A stretch of 64,000 nt of DNA from an uncultured Clostridia bacterium (GCA_934438075.1 CAKSBF010000001.1:186001-250000); one strand, 5' to 3'. Positions 9,950-18,690 are shown, numbered from the stretch's first letter. Translations and numbers: made by a program. Notes: generated from the letters alone by a model not told the origin.

Positions 9950-9978
9950 AGTATATAACAGAATGGGGGAAATGTCAA
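9950..9978 (-). promoter_or_regulatory. Promoter of the YdcF-family gene
   Basis: Minus strand TTGACA (9978-9973), 17-nt spacer, TATACT (9955-9950), about 40 nt before the start codon at 9910. Confidence 0.75.
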
Positions 9979-10080
9979 TTGTATCAGCAAAGGTTATGCT
10001 CCTTCAGATATTAATTACATAAAGATAAAATAGTAATTCAATATGCACATTAAGCCTTTTTTACCACAGAAAGATTTCAC

Positions 10081-10109
10081 TTGAAAATAACACAAAAATG
10101 TGTTATGCT
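10081..10109 (+). promoter_or_regulatory. Promoter with embedded operator palindrome, Rrf2 gene
   Basis: TTGAAA (10081-10086), 17-nt spacer and TATGCT (10104-10109). Inside the spacer and touching the -10 box is a perfect dyad, ATAACACA-aaaa-TGTGTTAT (10087-10106, 8-bp arms). A repressor bound there would block RNA polymerase. Since the next gene encodes an Rrf2 regulator, autoregulation is the simplest reading (inference). Confidence 0.7.
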
Positions 10110-10129
10110 ATAAAATGAGGTGTTGTAAC

Positions 10130-10567
10130 ATGAAAATTTCGACAAAAGGAAGATATGCACTGCGAATGTTGATAGATCTTGCCGAACACGAAAACGATGG
10201 TTTTATTGCACTAAAGGATATTGCAAAACGACAAAATATATCAAAAAAATATTTGGAACAAATTGTTCCCATACTTCACAAAGCAGATTTTCTGCTGTCA
10301 AACCGTGGTTTTCAGGGCGGGTACCGTCTGGCAAAATCGCCGCAGGAATATACCGTAGGCGCCGTACTGCGCTTAACAGAGGGCAACCTTGCCCCTGTGT
10401 CTTGTCTTGAACACTCACCTTTTGGCTGCGAACGCGGCAGCGAATGTCCCACTCTTCCTGTGTGGCAAGGGCTGGCACAGGTAATTAATGAATATTTAGA
10501 CAGCATCACGCTGCAAGACTTAATAGACCAACAACGAGAACGGAGTATTGATAACTATATCATTTAA
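10130..10567 (+). CDS. Rrf2-family transcriptional regulator, IscR/CymR-like
   Basis: 145-residue winged-helix regulator starting MKISTKGRYALRML, the classical Rrf2 start; TGAGGTG lies 7 nt before this ATG, whereas the in-frame ATG at 10100 falls in the promoter. The DNA-binding helix region is LKDIAKRQNISKKYLEQI (about residues 28-45) and the wing is GFQGGYRLAKSP. Three cysteines at residues 92, 100 and 106 occupy the place of the IscR Fe-S cluster ligands, with spacing 7 and 5 instead of 5 and 5. It may therefore sense Fe-S, iron or redox state; a CymR-like role in cysteine metabolism is less likely, as CymR lacks these cysteines. No isc/suf or cysteine genes lie nearby, so the targets are unknown. 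Confidence 0.9.
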   Translation: MKISTKGRYALRMLIDLAEHENDGFIALKDIAKRQNISKKYLEQIVPILHKADFLLSNRGFQGGYRLAKSPQEYTVGAVLRLTEGNLAPVSCLEHSPFGCERGSECPTLPVWQGLAQVINEYLDSITLQDLIDQQRERSIDNYII

Positions 10568-10726
10568 GAGTATTTTGCCGCCACAAGGCCGAAATCTTGC
10601 CCACTCTAACATTTTCAAACGTTTTTCGCTGTTTTAAAAAAAACATAAAAAATGTTATTTTACTTTTCAGTTCCTGTATGTTTTTTACTTTATCGGCAAA
10701 AATCGTGCTTTAATTATCTATATTGC

Positions 10727-10755
10727 TTGACACAAAAGTGAAACTATGATAATAT
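10727..10755 (+). promoter_or_regulatory. Promoter of the liv operon
   Basis: TTGACA (10727-10732), 17-nt spacer, TAATAT (10750-10755). Transcription would start near 10762, about 150 nt before livK, leaving a structured leader. The whole 10568-10913 gap holds only this promoter, the hairpin below and possible weak ends of the Rrf2 transcript. Confidence 0.75.
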
Positions 10756-10761
10756 TAAGTC

Positions 10762-10801
10762 AATCTTTCGGGAAGGATATCTCATTTTCCCGAAAGATTT
10801 T
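10762..10801 (+). promoter_or_regulatory. Hairpin at the 5' end of the liv leader RNA
   Basis: Perfect 13-bp inverted repeat AATCTTTCGGGAA (10762-10774) / TTCCCGAAAGATT (10787-10799) with a 12-nt loop and a short T run (10798-10801). It begins at the predicted transcription start, so it could be a 5' stabilising hairpin or a weak attenuator. The T run is too short for a confident terminator call. Confidence 0.55.
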
Positions 10802-10913
10802 ATGAATCTCGGAAGGTTGTATTTTAAAGACAGTCTTTTCGATTTTTCTCTTATTGATTTTGCATGATGCAGTGCGGAATTAAATTTTATTATTTGAGAA
10901 AGGGGAACTTAAC

Positions 10914-12101
10914 GTGAAAAAATTAGCGAAATTGGCAAGCATCGTATTATCTGCGGCTATGGTTTTGGGAAGTCTTTCCGCTTGCTCGCCGGCAGAAAAA
11001 TCCGATGCAATCAAAATCGGCGGTATCGGACCGCTTACCGGCAATGCAGCCATCTATGGACGGGCAGCCAAGAACGGAGCAACCATTGCAGTGGAAGAAG
11101 TAAATGCTTTAGGTGGTATTCAGTTTGATCTTAGATACGAAGACGACGAAAATGATGCCGAAAAAGCAATTAACGCTTACAATAATCTGAAAGACTGGGG
11201 TATGCAAATTTCTCTTGGCTGTGTAACCACTCAGCCGTGTATCGCTGTTTCTACCGAAATTAATTCTGATAAGATCTTTGCTCTTACTCCGTCCGCATCT
11301 TCCACAGATGTCATTGGCGGTCAGCCGGACAAAGACGGCAATGTAACTATCGCACGTAAGGACAGCATGTTCCAGATGTGCTTTACCGACCCGAACCAGG
11401 GTGTTGCTTCTGCCGAATATATTAAGGAACAAAACCTTGGAAGCAAAATTGCTATTATTTACAATAACTCTGATGCTTATTCCACCGGCATTTACCAAAA
11501 ATTTGAGTCAGAAGCCGCAAAGCTTGGCTTAAACATTGTTTGCACCAAGACCTTTACAGATGATTCGGCAAATGACTTTACCTCTCAGCTGAATGAAATT
11601 AAAGCATCCGGCGCTGATTTGGTATTTCTTCCTATTTATTATACGCCGGCATCTATGATTTTGCAGCAGGCTGCAAAAATGCAATATGCACCAAAATTCT
11701 TCGGTGTTGACGGCATGGACGGCATTTTGACTCTTGAAAACTTTGATACAAAGTTAGCAGAAGGCGTAATGCTTCTGACTCCGTTTACAGCAGATGCTGA
11801 GGACGAAATGACAAAGAAATTTGTTGCAACTTATAAAGAAAAATTTGGTGAAACCCCGAACCAGTTTGCGGCTGATGCCTACGACTGTATTATGGCGATT
11901 TATGAAGCATGCAAAACACAAAATATTGATGTAAGCATGAGCGCTTCTGACATCTGTGCAAAACTGACGGAAGAGTTCACCTCCGCAAGCTTTAAATTTG
12001 ACGGCTTAACCGGTACTCAAATGCAGTGGTCAAAATCCGGTGAGGTTTCCAAGCCGCCAAAGGGTATGGTTATTAAAGACGGCGTTTACGTCGGTATGTA
12101 A
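10914..12101 (+). CDS. livK: Branched-chain amino acid ABC transporter, substrate-binding lipoprotein
   Basis: Extracytoplasmic receptor that captures the ligand (leucine-type amino acids or a related compound) for the LivHM/GF transporter. 395 residues starting at GTG with AGAAAGGGG ahead. A lipoprotein signal peptide ends in the lipobox LSAC, putting the anchored cysteine near residue 24. The mature part is a type I periplasmic-binding fold: IKIGGIGPLTGNAAIYGRAA, then a receptor-ligand-like core containing AIIYNNSDAYSTG and VDGMDGI. It is followed by a leaky terminator before livH, a common way of making more receptor than permease. Ligand specificity cannot be read from sequence; relatives also bind amides or urea. 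Confidence 0.93.
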   Translation: MKKLAKLASIVLSAAMVLGSLSACSPAEKSDAIKIGGIGPLTGNAAIYGRAAKNGATIAVEEVNALGGIQFDLRYEDDENDAEKAINAYNNLKDWGMQISLGCVTTQPCIAVSTEINSDKIFALTPSASSTDVIGGQPDKDGNVTIARKDSMFQMCFTDPNQGVASAEYIKEQNLGSKIAIIYNNSDAYSTGIYQKFESEAAKLGLNIVCTKTFTDDSANDFTSQLNEIKASGADLVFLPIYYTPASMILQQAAKMQYAPKFFGVDGMDGILTLENFDTKLAEGVMLLTPFTADAEDEMTKKFVATYKEKFGETPNQFAADAYDCIMAIYEACKTQNIDVSMSASDICAKLTEEFTSASFKFDGLTGTQMQWSKSGEVSKPPKGMVIKDGVYVGM

Positions 12102-12122
12102 TTTTATTGTACGGCTTTTTGA

Positions 12123-12158
12123 AAAAGAGGCGGCTGCTGATTTGCGGCCCCTCCTTTT
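12123..12158 (+). terminator. Imperfect intrinsic terminator after livK
   Basis: A-rich run, then GAGG-c-GGCTGC, loop TGATTT, GCGGCC-CCTC and TTTT. The bulged stem and short T-run suggest partial termination, leaving livHMGF at lower levels than livK (inference). Confidence 0.6.
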
Positions 12159-12170
12159 CTGCTATATAAA

Positions 12171-12258
12171 CCGGTCACGTGCAAAATGTAAACGAAAGCA
12201 AATATCGAACGGCGGCTCACTTATCAGCCGCTGTATTTTGCGTTTTGCACATGTCCGG
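12171..12258 (+). repeat. Large intercistronic inverted repeat between livK and livH
   Basis: CCGGTCACGTGCAAAATG (12171-12188) pairs with CGTTTTGCACATGTCCGG (12241-12258) with two mismatches and one G-U; an inner GCGGCT/AGCCGC hairpin sits between. No T-run follows, so it is not a terminator. It could be an RNA stability or processing element, or a dispersed palindromic repeat. Confidence 0.6.
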
Positions 12259-12288
12259 TCAATCTATTTTATTGTTGAGGTGTAAATC

Positions 12289-13170
12289 ATGACATTTATT
12301 TCAAACGTTATCAACGGAATAAGTCTCGGCAGTGTTTACGCCATAATCGCACTTGGCTATACGATGGTATATGGCATTGCAAAGATGCTGAATTTTGCCC
12401 ATGGTGATGTTATTATGGTAGGCGCATATATCTCCTTTTGCGCAACGACTTATCTAAACATTCCGCCGATTGTCTCCGTGTTGCTGGCTATGGTCGTCTG
12501 CACCGCACTTGGTGTCCTAATCGAAGGGCTCGCATACAAGCCCCTGCGAAAGGCCTCCTCTCTTGCGGTTCTGATTACTGCTATCGGCGTCAGCTATTTT
12601 CTGCAAAACGCAGCGCTCCTCATTTGGGGCAGCGCACCGAAAACATTTAGTTCTATCGTCCCATTTCAATCAGTTGCACTTTTTGACGGCGCGCTGATAA
12701 TCACACCGGAATCTATTGTAACGGTTATCGCTTGTATTCTGATCATGGTGTTCCTCACCTTGTTTACGAAAAAGAGTCGCATGGGAAAAGGCATGCGAGC
12801 CGTTTCTGAAGATAAGGATGCAGCTGAACTGATGGGCATTAATGTAAATGTTACCATTTCCGTTACCTTTGCCATCGGCAGCGCACTTGCTGCAATTGCC
12901 GGCGTTTTGCTCTGCTCGGCTTATCCTGTTTTAGTTCCTACGACAGGTTCCATGCCCGGTATCAAAGCCTTTACCGCGGCAGTATTTGGCGGTATCGGTT
13001 CCATTCCGGGAGCTATGTTGGGAGGAATTTTGCTTGGAATTATTGAAATTTTCAGCAAATCTTACATTTCAACAGCCCTTTCCGATGCGATTGTGTTTGC
13101 TGTATTAATTGTTGTTTTGTTGGTAAAGCCAACCGGACTTTTAGGCAAAAAAATTATGGAAAAGGTGTGA
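12289..13170 (+). CDS. livH: Branched-chain amino acid ABC transporter permease LivH
   Basis: 293-residue integral membrane subunit with about eight hydrophobic segments. The N-terminal SLGSVYAIIALGYTMVYGI and NFAHGDVIMVGAYISF are typical of LivH, and the C-terminal PGIKAFTAAVFGGIGSIPGA is the EAA-like loop contacting the ATPases. It pairs with LivM (gap 9 nt) to form the channel. GAGGTG precedes the ATG. It is part of livK-H-M-G-F. Confidence 0.94.
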   Translation: MTFISNVINGISLGSVYAIIALGYTMVYGIAKMLNFAHGDVIMVGAYISFCATTYLNIPPIVSVLLAMVVCTALGVLIEGLAYKPLRKASSLAVLITAIGVSYFLQNAALLIWGSAPKTFSSIVPFQSVALFDGALIITPESIVTVIACILIMVFLTLFTKKSRMGKGMRAVSEDKDAAELMGINVNVTISVTFAIGSALAAIAGVLLCSAYPVLVPTTGSMPGIKAFTAAVFGGIGSIPGAMLGGILLGIIEIFSKSYISTALSDAIVFAVLIVVLLVKPTGLLGKKIMEKV

Positions 13171-13179
13171 GGTGCGAAA

Positions 13180-14265
13180 ATGAAAAATATAAAAATTTTG
13201 AAAAATGCAAACCAATTTACGCGCACCAATATAAAAGCATATGGTATTATCGTATTAGCCTTTATTATTCTTTATCCGCTGCAGTCTCTGGGCATCATCA
13301 GTAACTCTATCAGCGGTCAGCTGGTTCCGATCTGTACCTATATCGTTATGGCGATTTCACTGAATCTTACCGTCGGGTTTCTCGGTGAGCTCAGTCTCGG
13401 CCATGCAGGTTTTATGAGCGTCGGTGCCTTTAGCGGCGTTATCGCAGCAGCGTGCCTGCAAAACACAGCATTGCCTGCTCCGCTTCGTTTGGTCATTACC
13501 ATTGTTGTCGGCGGTATTTTCGCAGGTATTGCCGGTCTCTTAATCGGAATTCCTGTTTTGCGTCTGCGCGGTGACTACCTTGCTATCGTAACACTTGCAT
13601 TTGGTGAAATTATTAAAAATATAATTAACTGTCTTTACGTTGGTGTTGATGCCTCAGGTCTGCATTTCAGCATGAGAAATGCAGAATCACTCGGCATGGT
13701 AAGCGGAAACCTTATCTTAAACGGACCTCAGGGTGCTGTCGGCATTACGAAAATGGCGAGTTTTACAGCCGGTATTCTTCTGATTATCTTCGCCCTGTTT
13801 ATTGTATTAAACCTAATTAACAGTAAAACAGGCCGTGCTGTTACTGCAATTCGCGACAACCGCATTGCTGCCGAATCTATCGGTATTGGCATTACAAGAT
13901 ATAAACTGACAGCCTTTATCATTTCCGCTGTTTTAGCCGGAATGGCCGGAGCGCTGTACGCCATGAACTTCTCTACGATTGCGGCAAAGAAGTTTGACTT
14001 TAACGCTTCTATTTTAATTTTGGTGTTCGTCGTGCTCGGCGGCATGGGTAATATCGTCGGTTCCATCATTGCCACGGCATTGCTTTACGTACTGCCGGAA
14101 CTTTTGCGCGGCGTTGCCGATTACCGCATGCTGATTTATGCGATTGTTCTGATTATTGTAATGCTTGTCACTAACAGTCAAAAAGCACAGCAAATTCGCG
14201 AACAGCTTATGCTGAGGCTGCTTGCGCGTAAGGACAAAAAAGTAAATGAAGAGGGGGAATCTTAA
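13180..14265 (+). CDS. livM: Branched-chain amino acid ABC transporter permease LivM
   Basis: 361-residue membrane subunit with about ten hydrophobic segments. LivM signatures are SLGHAGFMSVGAF, GIPVLRLRGDYLAIVTLAFGE and GRAVTAIRDNRIAAESIGI, the last in the cytoplasmic coupling loop. The C-terminus is basic and cytoplasmic. Its stop codon lies one base before the livG start. It forms the permease pair with LivH. Confidence 0.94.
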   Translation: MKNIKILKNANQFTRTNIKAYGIIVLAFIILYPLQSLGIISNSISGQLVPICTYIVMAISLNLTVGFLGELSLGHAGFMSVGAFSGVIAAACLQNTALPAPLRLVITIVVGGIFAGIAGLLIGIPVLRLRGDYLAIVTLAFGEIIKNIINCLYVGVDASGLHFSMRNAESLGMVSGNLILNGPQGAVGITKMASFTAGILLIIFALFIVLNLINSKTGRAVTAIRDNRIAAESIGIGITRYKLTAFIISAVLAGMAGALYAMNFSTIAAKKFDFNASILILVFVVLGGMGNIVGSIIATALLYVLPELLRGVADYRMLIYAIVLIIVMLVTNSQKAQQIREQLMLRLLARKDKKVNEEGES

Positions 14266-14266
14266 T

Positions 14267-15100
14267 ATGAATAAAATGGTACCGGTTCCAAGCAATTCTA
14301 TTGTTCCGGAGCGCGATTTAGGAAAGACCCCTATTTTGGAAACTCATCATTTAGGAATAGATTTTGGCGGTCTTACTGCAGTAGACGACTTTTCCCTAAC
14401 TGTAGGCCGAACCGAAATTGCCGGTCTCATAGGCCCGAACGGCGCTGGCAAAACAACCGTTTTCAACCTATTAACCAATGTATATCAGCCGACACGCGGA
14501 GCAATCATTTTAGACGGAAAAAATACCGCGAAGAAAAATGCTGCACAGGTCAGCCGTATGGGTATCGCCCGTACTTTCCAAAATATTCGGCTGTTTTCCA
14601 ATATGTCTGTTTTGGATAATGTCAAGGTAGGTCTGCATAACTCCATTCATCAAAACCTCGCTGCCTCACTGACACATCTCTTCGGATATCGCAAGACAGA
14701 AAGACAGTCGCGTGATGAAGCTATGGAGCTTTTGAGCTTCTTCAATATGGAAGATATGGCAAATCGTCAGGCGGGCTCGCTGCCCTATGGTGCACAGAGA
14801 CGGCTTGAAATCGTCCGTGCTCTCGCAACACACCCCGGCATTATACTTCTTGACGAACCAGCCGCCGGCATGAACCCCTCCGAAACAGCAGAGCTGATGG
14901 AAAACATCCGCAGAATCCGAGATAACTTCCACATTGCTGTTATGTTGATTGAACATGATATGAACCTCGTCATGAATATTTGCGAGGGCATCTGTGTGCT
15001 TGACCACGGTAAGGTAATCGCCAAAGGTTCACCGACGGAAATCAAGTCCAACCCGGCTGTTATCGAGGCTTATCTTGGCAAAAAAAAGGAGGCTAACTAA
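14267..15100 (+). CDS. livG: Branched-chain amino acid ABC transporter ATPase LivG
   Basis: 277-residue ABC ATPase: Walker A GPNGAGKTTVFNLL, signature region LPYGAQRRLEIVRAL, Walker B ILLDEPAAGMNP and switch His in IEHDMNLVM. The start is ATG 14267 because GAGGGGG (14251-14257) lies 9 nt before it; the in-frame ATG at 14246 would lie inside livM. It has an N-terminal extension of about 20 residues before the ABC domain. It forms a heterodimer with LivF on the LivHM permease. Confidence 0.94.
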   Translation: MNKMVPVPSNSIVPERDLGKTPILETHHLGIDFGGLTAVDDFSLTVGRTEIAGLIGPNGAGKTTVFNLLTNVYQPTRGAIILDGKNTAKKNAAQVSRMGIARTFQNIRLFSNMSVLDNVKVGLHNSIHQNLAASLTHLFGYRKTERQSRDEAMELLSFFNMEDMANRQAGSLPYGAQRRLEIVRALATHPGIILLDEPAAGMNPSETAELMENIRRIRDNFHIAVMLIEHDMNLVMNICEGICVLDHGKVIAKGSPTEIKSNPAVIEAYLGKKKEAN

Positions 15101-15799
15101 ATGCTGAAGGTTGATAACATTAATGTTTATTATGGTCAAATTCATACCTTGAAGGATGTCTCCATTGAGGTTCATCAAAACGAAATTGTTGCTTTGATTG
15201 GCGCAAACGGTGCCGGGAAATCAACTACTCTGCGAACCATTTCCGGTTTGCTTCGCTCCAAAACAGGAAGCATCACTTTAATGGGAGAAAACATTTCCCA
15301 TACCGAGCCGCATAAACTTGTTTCCAAAGGGCTGGCACATGTCCCGGAAGGACGGCACGTATTTTTACAAATGACTGTTCTGGAAAACCTTGAAATGGGT
15401 GCTTATACCAACAGTTCCTATATTAAAGAAGGAATTACCGACGTGTTCGAGCGTTTCCCGCGTCTGAAACACCGCAAAAATCAGATTGCAGGTACATTGT
15501 CCGGCGGCGAGCAGCAAATGCTGGCCATGGGACGTGCGCTAATGAGCAGACCAAAACTGCTGATGCTTGATGAGCCCTCCATGGGTTTGTCTCCGATTTT
15601 AGTTCAGCAAATATTTGATATTATTAAAGAATTGCATGCCTCGGGCACAACGATTCTTTTGGTTGAACAAAATGCCGAAATGGCGCTTCAGGTTGCTGAC
15701 CGTGCATATGTATTGGAATCAGGCGTAATCAAACTGTCCGGTACAGGTGCCGAGCTCGCACAAAGTGATGCCATTAAAAAGGCATATCTTGGCGGCTGA
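15101..15799 (+). CDS. livF: Branched-chain amino acid ABC transporter ATPase LivF
   Basis: 232-residue ABC ATPase: Walker A GANGAGKSTTLRTI, signature LSGGEQQMLAMGRAL, Walker B LLMLDEPSMGLSP, and VPEGRHVF typical of LivF. The ATG immediately follows the livG stop (TAAATG) and an AAGGAGG site lies in the livG end. It is the last gene of the liv operon and is followed by a strong terminator. Confidence 0.95.
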   Translation: MLKVDNINVYYGQIHTLKDVSIEVHQNEIVALIGANGAGKSTTLRTISGLLRSKTGSITLMGENISHTEPHKLVSKGLAHVPEGRHVFLQMTVLENLEMGAYTNSSYIKEGITDVFERFPRLKHRKNQIAGTLSGGEQQMLAMGRALMSRPKLLMLDEPSMGLSPILVQQIFDIIKELHASGTTILLVEQNAEMALQVADRAYVLESGVIKLSGTGAELAQSDAIKKAYLGG

Positions 15800-15817
15800 T
15801 TAAGCACAAAAAATATA

Positions 15818-15855
15818 AACTTGCGGCATTTGACACGCCGCAAGTTCTTTTTTTT
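15818..15855 (+). terminator. Intrinsic terminator of the liv operon
   Basis: Arms AACTTGCGGC (15818-15827) and GCCGCAAGTT (15837-15846), 9-nt loop, followed by C and a run of eight T. Confidence 0.93.
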
Positions 15856-15897
15856 AATATACAAATACTTCAAAAGCAAAAAAATTTATGTTCACTA

Positions 15898-15926
15898 TTG
15901 ACAAAAAGATAATATAAGGCTATAAT
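15898..15926 (+). promoter_or_regulatory. Consensus promoter of the MATE gene
   Basis: TTGACA (15898-15903), exactly 17 nt, TATAAT (15921-15926): a full consensus sigma-A promoter about 65 nt before the gene, implying strong constitutive expression unless repressed. Confidence 0.85.
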
Positions 15927-15997
15927 ACTATAACTGCTATACGCATATCGCTATAAGAAACCAACGAAAGATTTATACGAAATGAATGGGAGGATTT

Positions 15998-17332
15998 ATG
16001 TCATCAATCGGTTTAGCAAATCATTTTACCTATAAAAAATTAATTCGCTTTGTCTTGCCGTGTGTTATTATGATGGTAATCACTTCATTATACACCATTG
16101 TAGACGGCTTTTTTGTCTCAAATTTTGTGGGCAAAAATGCCTTTGCGGCTCTGAATCTCATCTGGCCGTTTTTAATGCTTCTGGGCGGAGTAAGCTTTAT
16201 GATCGGTTCCGGCGGCAGCGCACTGATTGCATATACGCTCGGAGAAGGCAACGAAGATAAGGCAAACCGCATTTTTACCATGCTGGTATATGTGTTGGTT
16301 GTAACAGGGATTATATTATCCGCTATCGGCTTTGTTTTCATGCGCCCGATTGCAAAATTTTTAGGCGCCAGCGAACACATGATTGATGACTGTGTTCTGT
16401 ACGGAAGAATCCTTTTGTGCTCTAACACATTTCTCATTCTACAAAATGCCTATCAGAGCTTCCTGGTTACAGCAGAAAAACCTCATTTGGGACTTGCGCT
16501 TTCAATCATCGCCGGCGTAACCAATATGGTACTTGATTTTCTTTTGGTGTATGTCTACTCATGGGGAATATGGGGAGCGGCATTAGCAACTGCCTTCAGC
16601 CAATTTTTAGGCGGTATTATCCCCAGCATTTATTTTTCCCGCAAAAACAGCAGCCGATTAAAATTTGTCAAAACAAGCCTTGATCTAAAAGCGCTGGCTT
16701 CCGCATGCGGAAACGGTTCCTCTGAAATGATGACCAACCTCTCCAGCTCCATCGTCTCTCTGCTCTATAACTATCAGCTGCTCGCGCTTGCGGCAGAGAA
16801 CGGCGTGGCTGCATATGGTGCCATCATGTACATTGCCTTTACTTTTTCGGCGCTTTTTTTCGGTTATGCTATCGGCAGCACGCCAATTTTTGGCTTTCAC
16901 TGCGGCGCCGGAAACTCAGACGAGTTAAAAAGTTTATTGAAGAAGAGTCTGCGGCTCACGCTGTTTGTCGGAATAGCCATGACCACACTTTCTGCTCTTT
17001 TAGCTCCTGTTATGGGACAGATATTCGTGGGATATGACCGTGAGTTGTATGAAATGACCGTACACGGTCTCAGAATTTACGCCTTTACTTTCCTGCTCAG
17101 TGGATTTAACATTTTTACCTCTGCATTCTTTACGGGGTTAAACAATGGCAAAGTTTCCGCACTTATTTCCTTTTTAAGGACGCTTGTCTTTCAGGTCATT
17201 TCCATTTTTGCCTTGCCTGCCATGCTTGGCCTGACAGGAGTCTGGCTGGCAAGCGTTGTAGCCGAGGGTGTAACACTAATTGTAAGCGCTGTCCTGATTG
17301 TGGTAAACCGACATAAATATCATTATCTATAA
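15998..17332 (+). CDS. MATE-family efflux transporter
   Basis: 444-residue membrane protein with about 12 hydrophobic segments in two homologous halves, as in MATE exporters that expel drugs or metabolites using Na+ or H+ gradients. The N-terminal YTIVDGFFVSNFVGKNAFAA and GGVSFMIGSGGSALIA are typical MATE segments of the DinF/MepA-like branch. I prefer ATG 15998 because GGGAGGA (15988-15994) precedes it closely; the in-frame ATG at 15986 would absorb that site but cannot be excluded. Single-gene unit between the liv terminator and a bidirectional terminator. Substrate unknown. Confidence 0.88.
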   Translation: MSSIGLANHFTYKKLIRFVLPCVIMMVITSLYTIVDGFFVSNFVGKNAFAALNLIWPFLMLLGGVSFMIGSGGSALIAYTLGEGNEDKANRIFTMLVYVLVVTGIILSAIGFVFMRPIAKFLGASEHMIDDCVLYGRILLCSNTFLILQNAYQSFLVTAEKPHLGLALSIIAGVTNMVLDFLLVYVYSWGIWGAALATAFSQFLGGIIPSIYFSRKNSSRLKFVKTSLDLKALASACGNGSSEMMTNLSSSIVSLLYNYQLLALAAENGVAAYGAIMYIAFTFSALFFGYAIGSTPIFGFHCGAGNSDELKSLLKKSLRLTLFVGIAMTTLSALLAPVMGQIFVGYDRELYEMTVHGLRIYAFTFLLSGFNIFTSAFFTGLNNGKVSALISFLRTLVFQVISIFALPAMLGLTGVWLASVVAEGVTLIVSAVLIVVNRHKYHYL

Positions 17333-17352
17333 AGGTCAATAAAGGTTATAGT

Positions 17353-17390
17353 AAAAATGTGCTGCAGTGTTATACCGCAGCACATTTTTT
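17353..17390. terminator. Bidirectional terminator between MATE gene and ftsY
   Basis: 13-bp perfect arms AAAAATGTGCTGC (17353-17365) and GCAGCACATTTTT (17377-17389) with an 11-nt loop. The right arm overlaps the ftsY stop codon. T-runs on both strands allow it to serve both converging genes. Confidence 0.9.
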
Positions 17391-18690
17391 ATTCACCGTC
17401 CGAGAACAGCGCATCCGCAAATTCCTTCGGGTTAAATTCCTGTAAATCCTCCATACCCTCTCCGACCCCGATAAATTTCACGCCGATGTTCTGTTCCCTT
17501 GACAAAGCGATTACTACACCGCCTTTTGCTGTACCATCCAGTTTCGTTAAAATAACGCCTGTAATTTTCGCAACTGATGCAAACTCCTTTGCTTGAATTA
17601 AAGCGTTTTGCCCCGTCGAACCGTCAAGTACCAGCAAGACCTCATAATCGGCATTTCCGGTTTCTCGCTCAATAACACGAGCGGTCTTTTTCAACTCTTC
17701 CATCAGATTTTTCTTGTTATGCAAACGACCGGCAGTATCGCAAATCACAATATCTGCGTTTCTTGATTTTGCCGCCGCAATTGCATCGAATACTACCGCT
17801 GATGGATCAGAACCCTCCTGATGTTTTACAATTTCCACTCCTGCACGTTCTGCCCATATCTGAAGCTGATCAATAGCAGCCGCACGGAAGGTATCTGCGG
17901 CAGCCAAAATAACCCGTTTTCCCTCCTTGCGGTAACGAGCCGCCAGCTTTCCGATAGATGTAGTCTTTCCAACGCCGTTTACACCGATAACCATAATAAC
18001 AGTCGGTTTTCTCTCCGTATCTATCGTACTGTCCTGGCTCATTAATATTTCTGAAATAATGCTTTTCAAAACCTCTTTTAACTCGCCCGGCTCTTTTATC
18101 CCCAGCTCCTTCACCTTTTTTCGCAGTTCTCCAATAATATAAAGTGAAGTATCCACACCGACATCCGCCATAATCAAAGCTTCCTCCAGCTCGTCAAACA
18201 GCTCATCATCAACCGTTTTAAAGGAAGACAAAACACCATCCACCTTATCTGCTATAGCGCTGCGTGTTCTGCTCAATCCTTCTTTTAAGCGTCTAAAAAA
18301 CCCGCCCTTGTTTTCTTCTTCCGAAACATCCCCCGGCTCTATTTCTTCAACGGTCTCGTCTTGAGCATATTTCGGGCTTTCCGTCTCACTTTTTACCTCT
18401 TCCCGACTTTCTGTTATCACTTCCGGAGACGCTTCTGTTGTTAATCCGCAAGCCCTGTCCTCTGTCACTGCTTCCTCTAATGGCTCCGACCGCTGTATGT
18501 TCTCCTCTTTATCCGGGTCCTGCGGCGTCTGCGATGCTTGCGTTTTTTCTTCGGAAGGCTCGATTGCAGAAAAATATGCAATCTCAATTTCCTCCTCTTG
18601 ATTCTCTTCCTGAGCCGCACCATTCGTCATGGGTTCTTCCTTGGGCAACTCCTCCTTATGCTTACGTCTGTTAAAAAGTCCTTTCAGCAT
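17389..18690 (-). CDS. ftsY: Signal recognition particle receptor FtsY
   Basis: SRP-receptor GTPase that docks ribosome-nascent chains to the membrane. 433 residues: an acidic, low-complexity A domain (residues 1 to about 125, rich in Glu), then the N domain (FFRRLKEGLSRTRSAIADKV) and the G domain with GVNGVGKTTSIGKLA, DTAGRLHNK and TKLDGTAKGG. The length variation relative to other FtsY is all in the acidic domain. GGAGG precedes the ATG. It is the last gene of the run yceD-rpmF-DUF512-der-plsY-gpsA-ftsY, 15 nt after gpsA. Confidence 0.95.
   Translation of the reverse strand: MLKGLFNRRKHKEELPKEEPMTNGAAQEENQEEEIEIAYFSAIEPSEEKTQASQTPQDPDKEENIQRSEPLEEAVTEDRACGLTTEASPEVITESREEVKSETESPKYAQDETVEEIEPGDVSEEENKGGFFRRLKEGLSRTRSAIADKVDGVLSSFKTVDDELFDELEEALIMADVGVDTSLYIIGELRKKVKELGIKEPGELKEVLKSIISEILMSQDSTIDTERKPTVIMVIGVNGVGKTTSIGKLAARYRKEGKRVILAAADTFRAAAIDQLQIWAERAGVEIVKHQEGSDPSAVVFDAIAAAKSRNADIVICDTAGRLHNKKNLMEELKKTARVIERETGNADYEVLLVLDGSTGQNALIQAKEFASVAKITGVILTKLDGTAKGGVVIALSREQNIGVKFIGVGEGMEDLQEFNPKEFADALFSDGE

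Noticed and set aside
10762..10913. T-box or other amino-acid riboswitch in the liv leader
   Set aside because: No T-box sequence, no specifier-loop architecture and too short a leader; only a single hairpin is seen.
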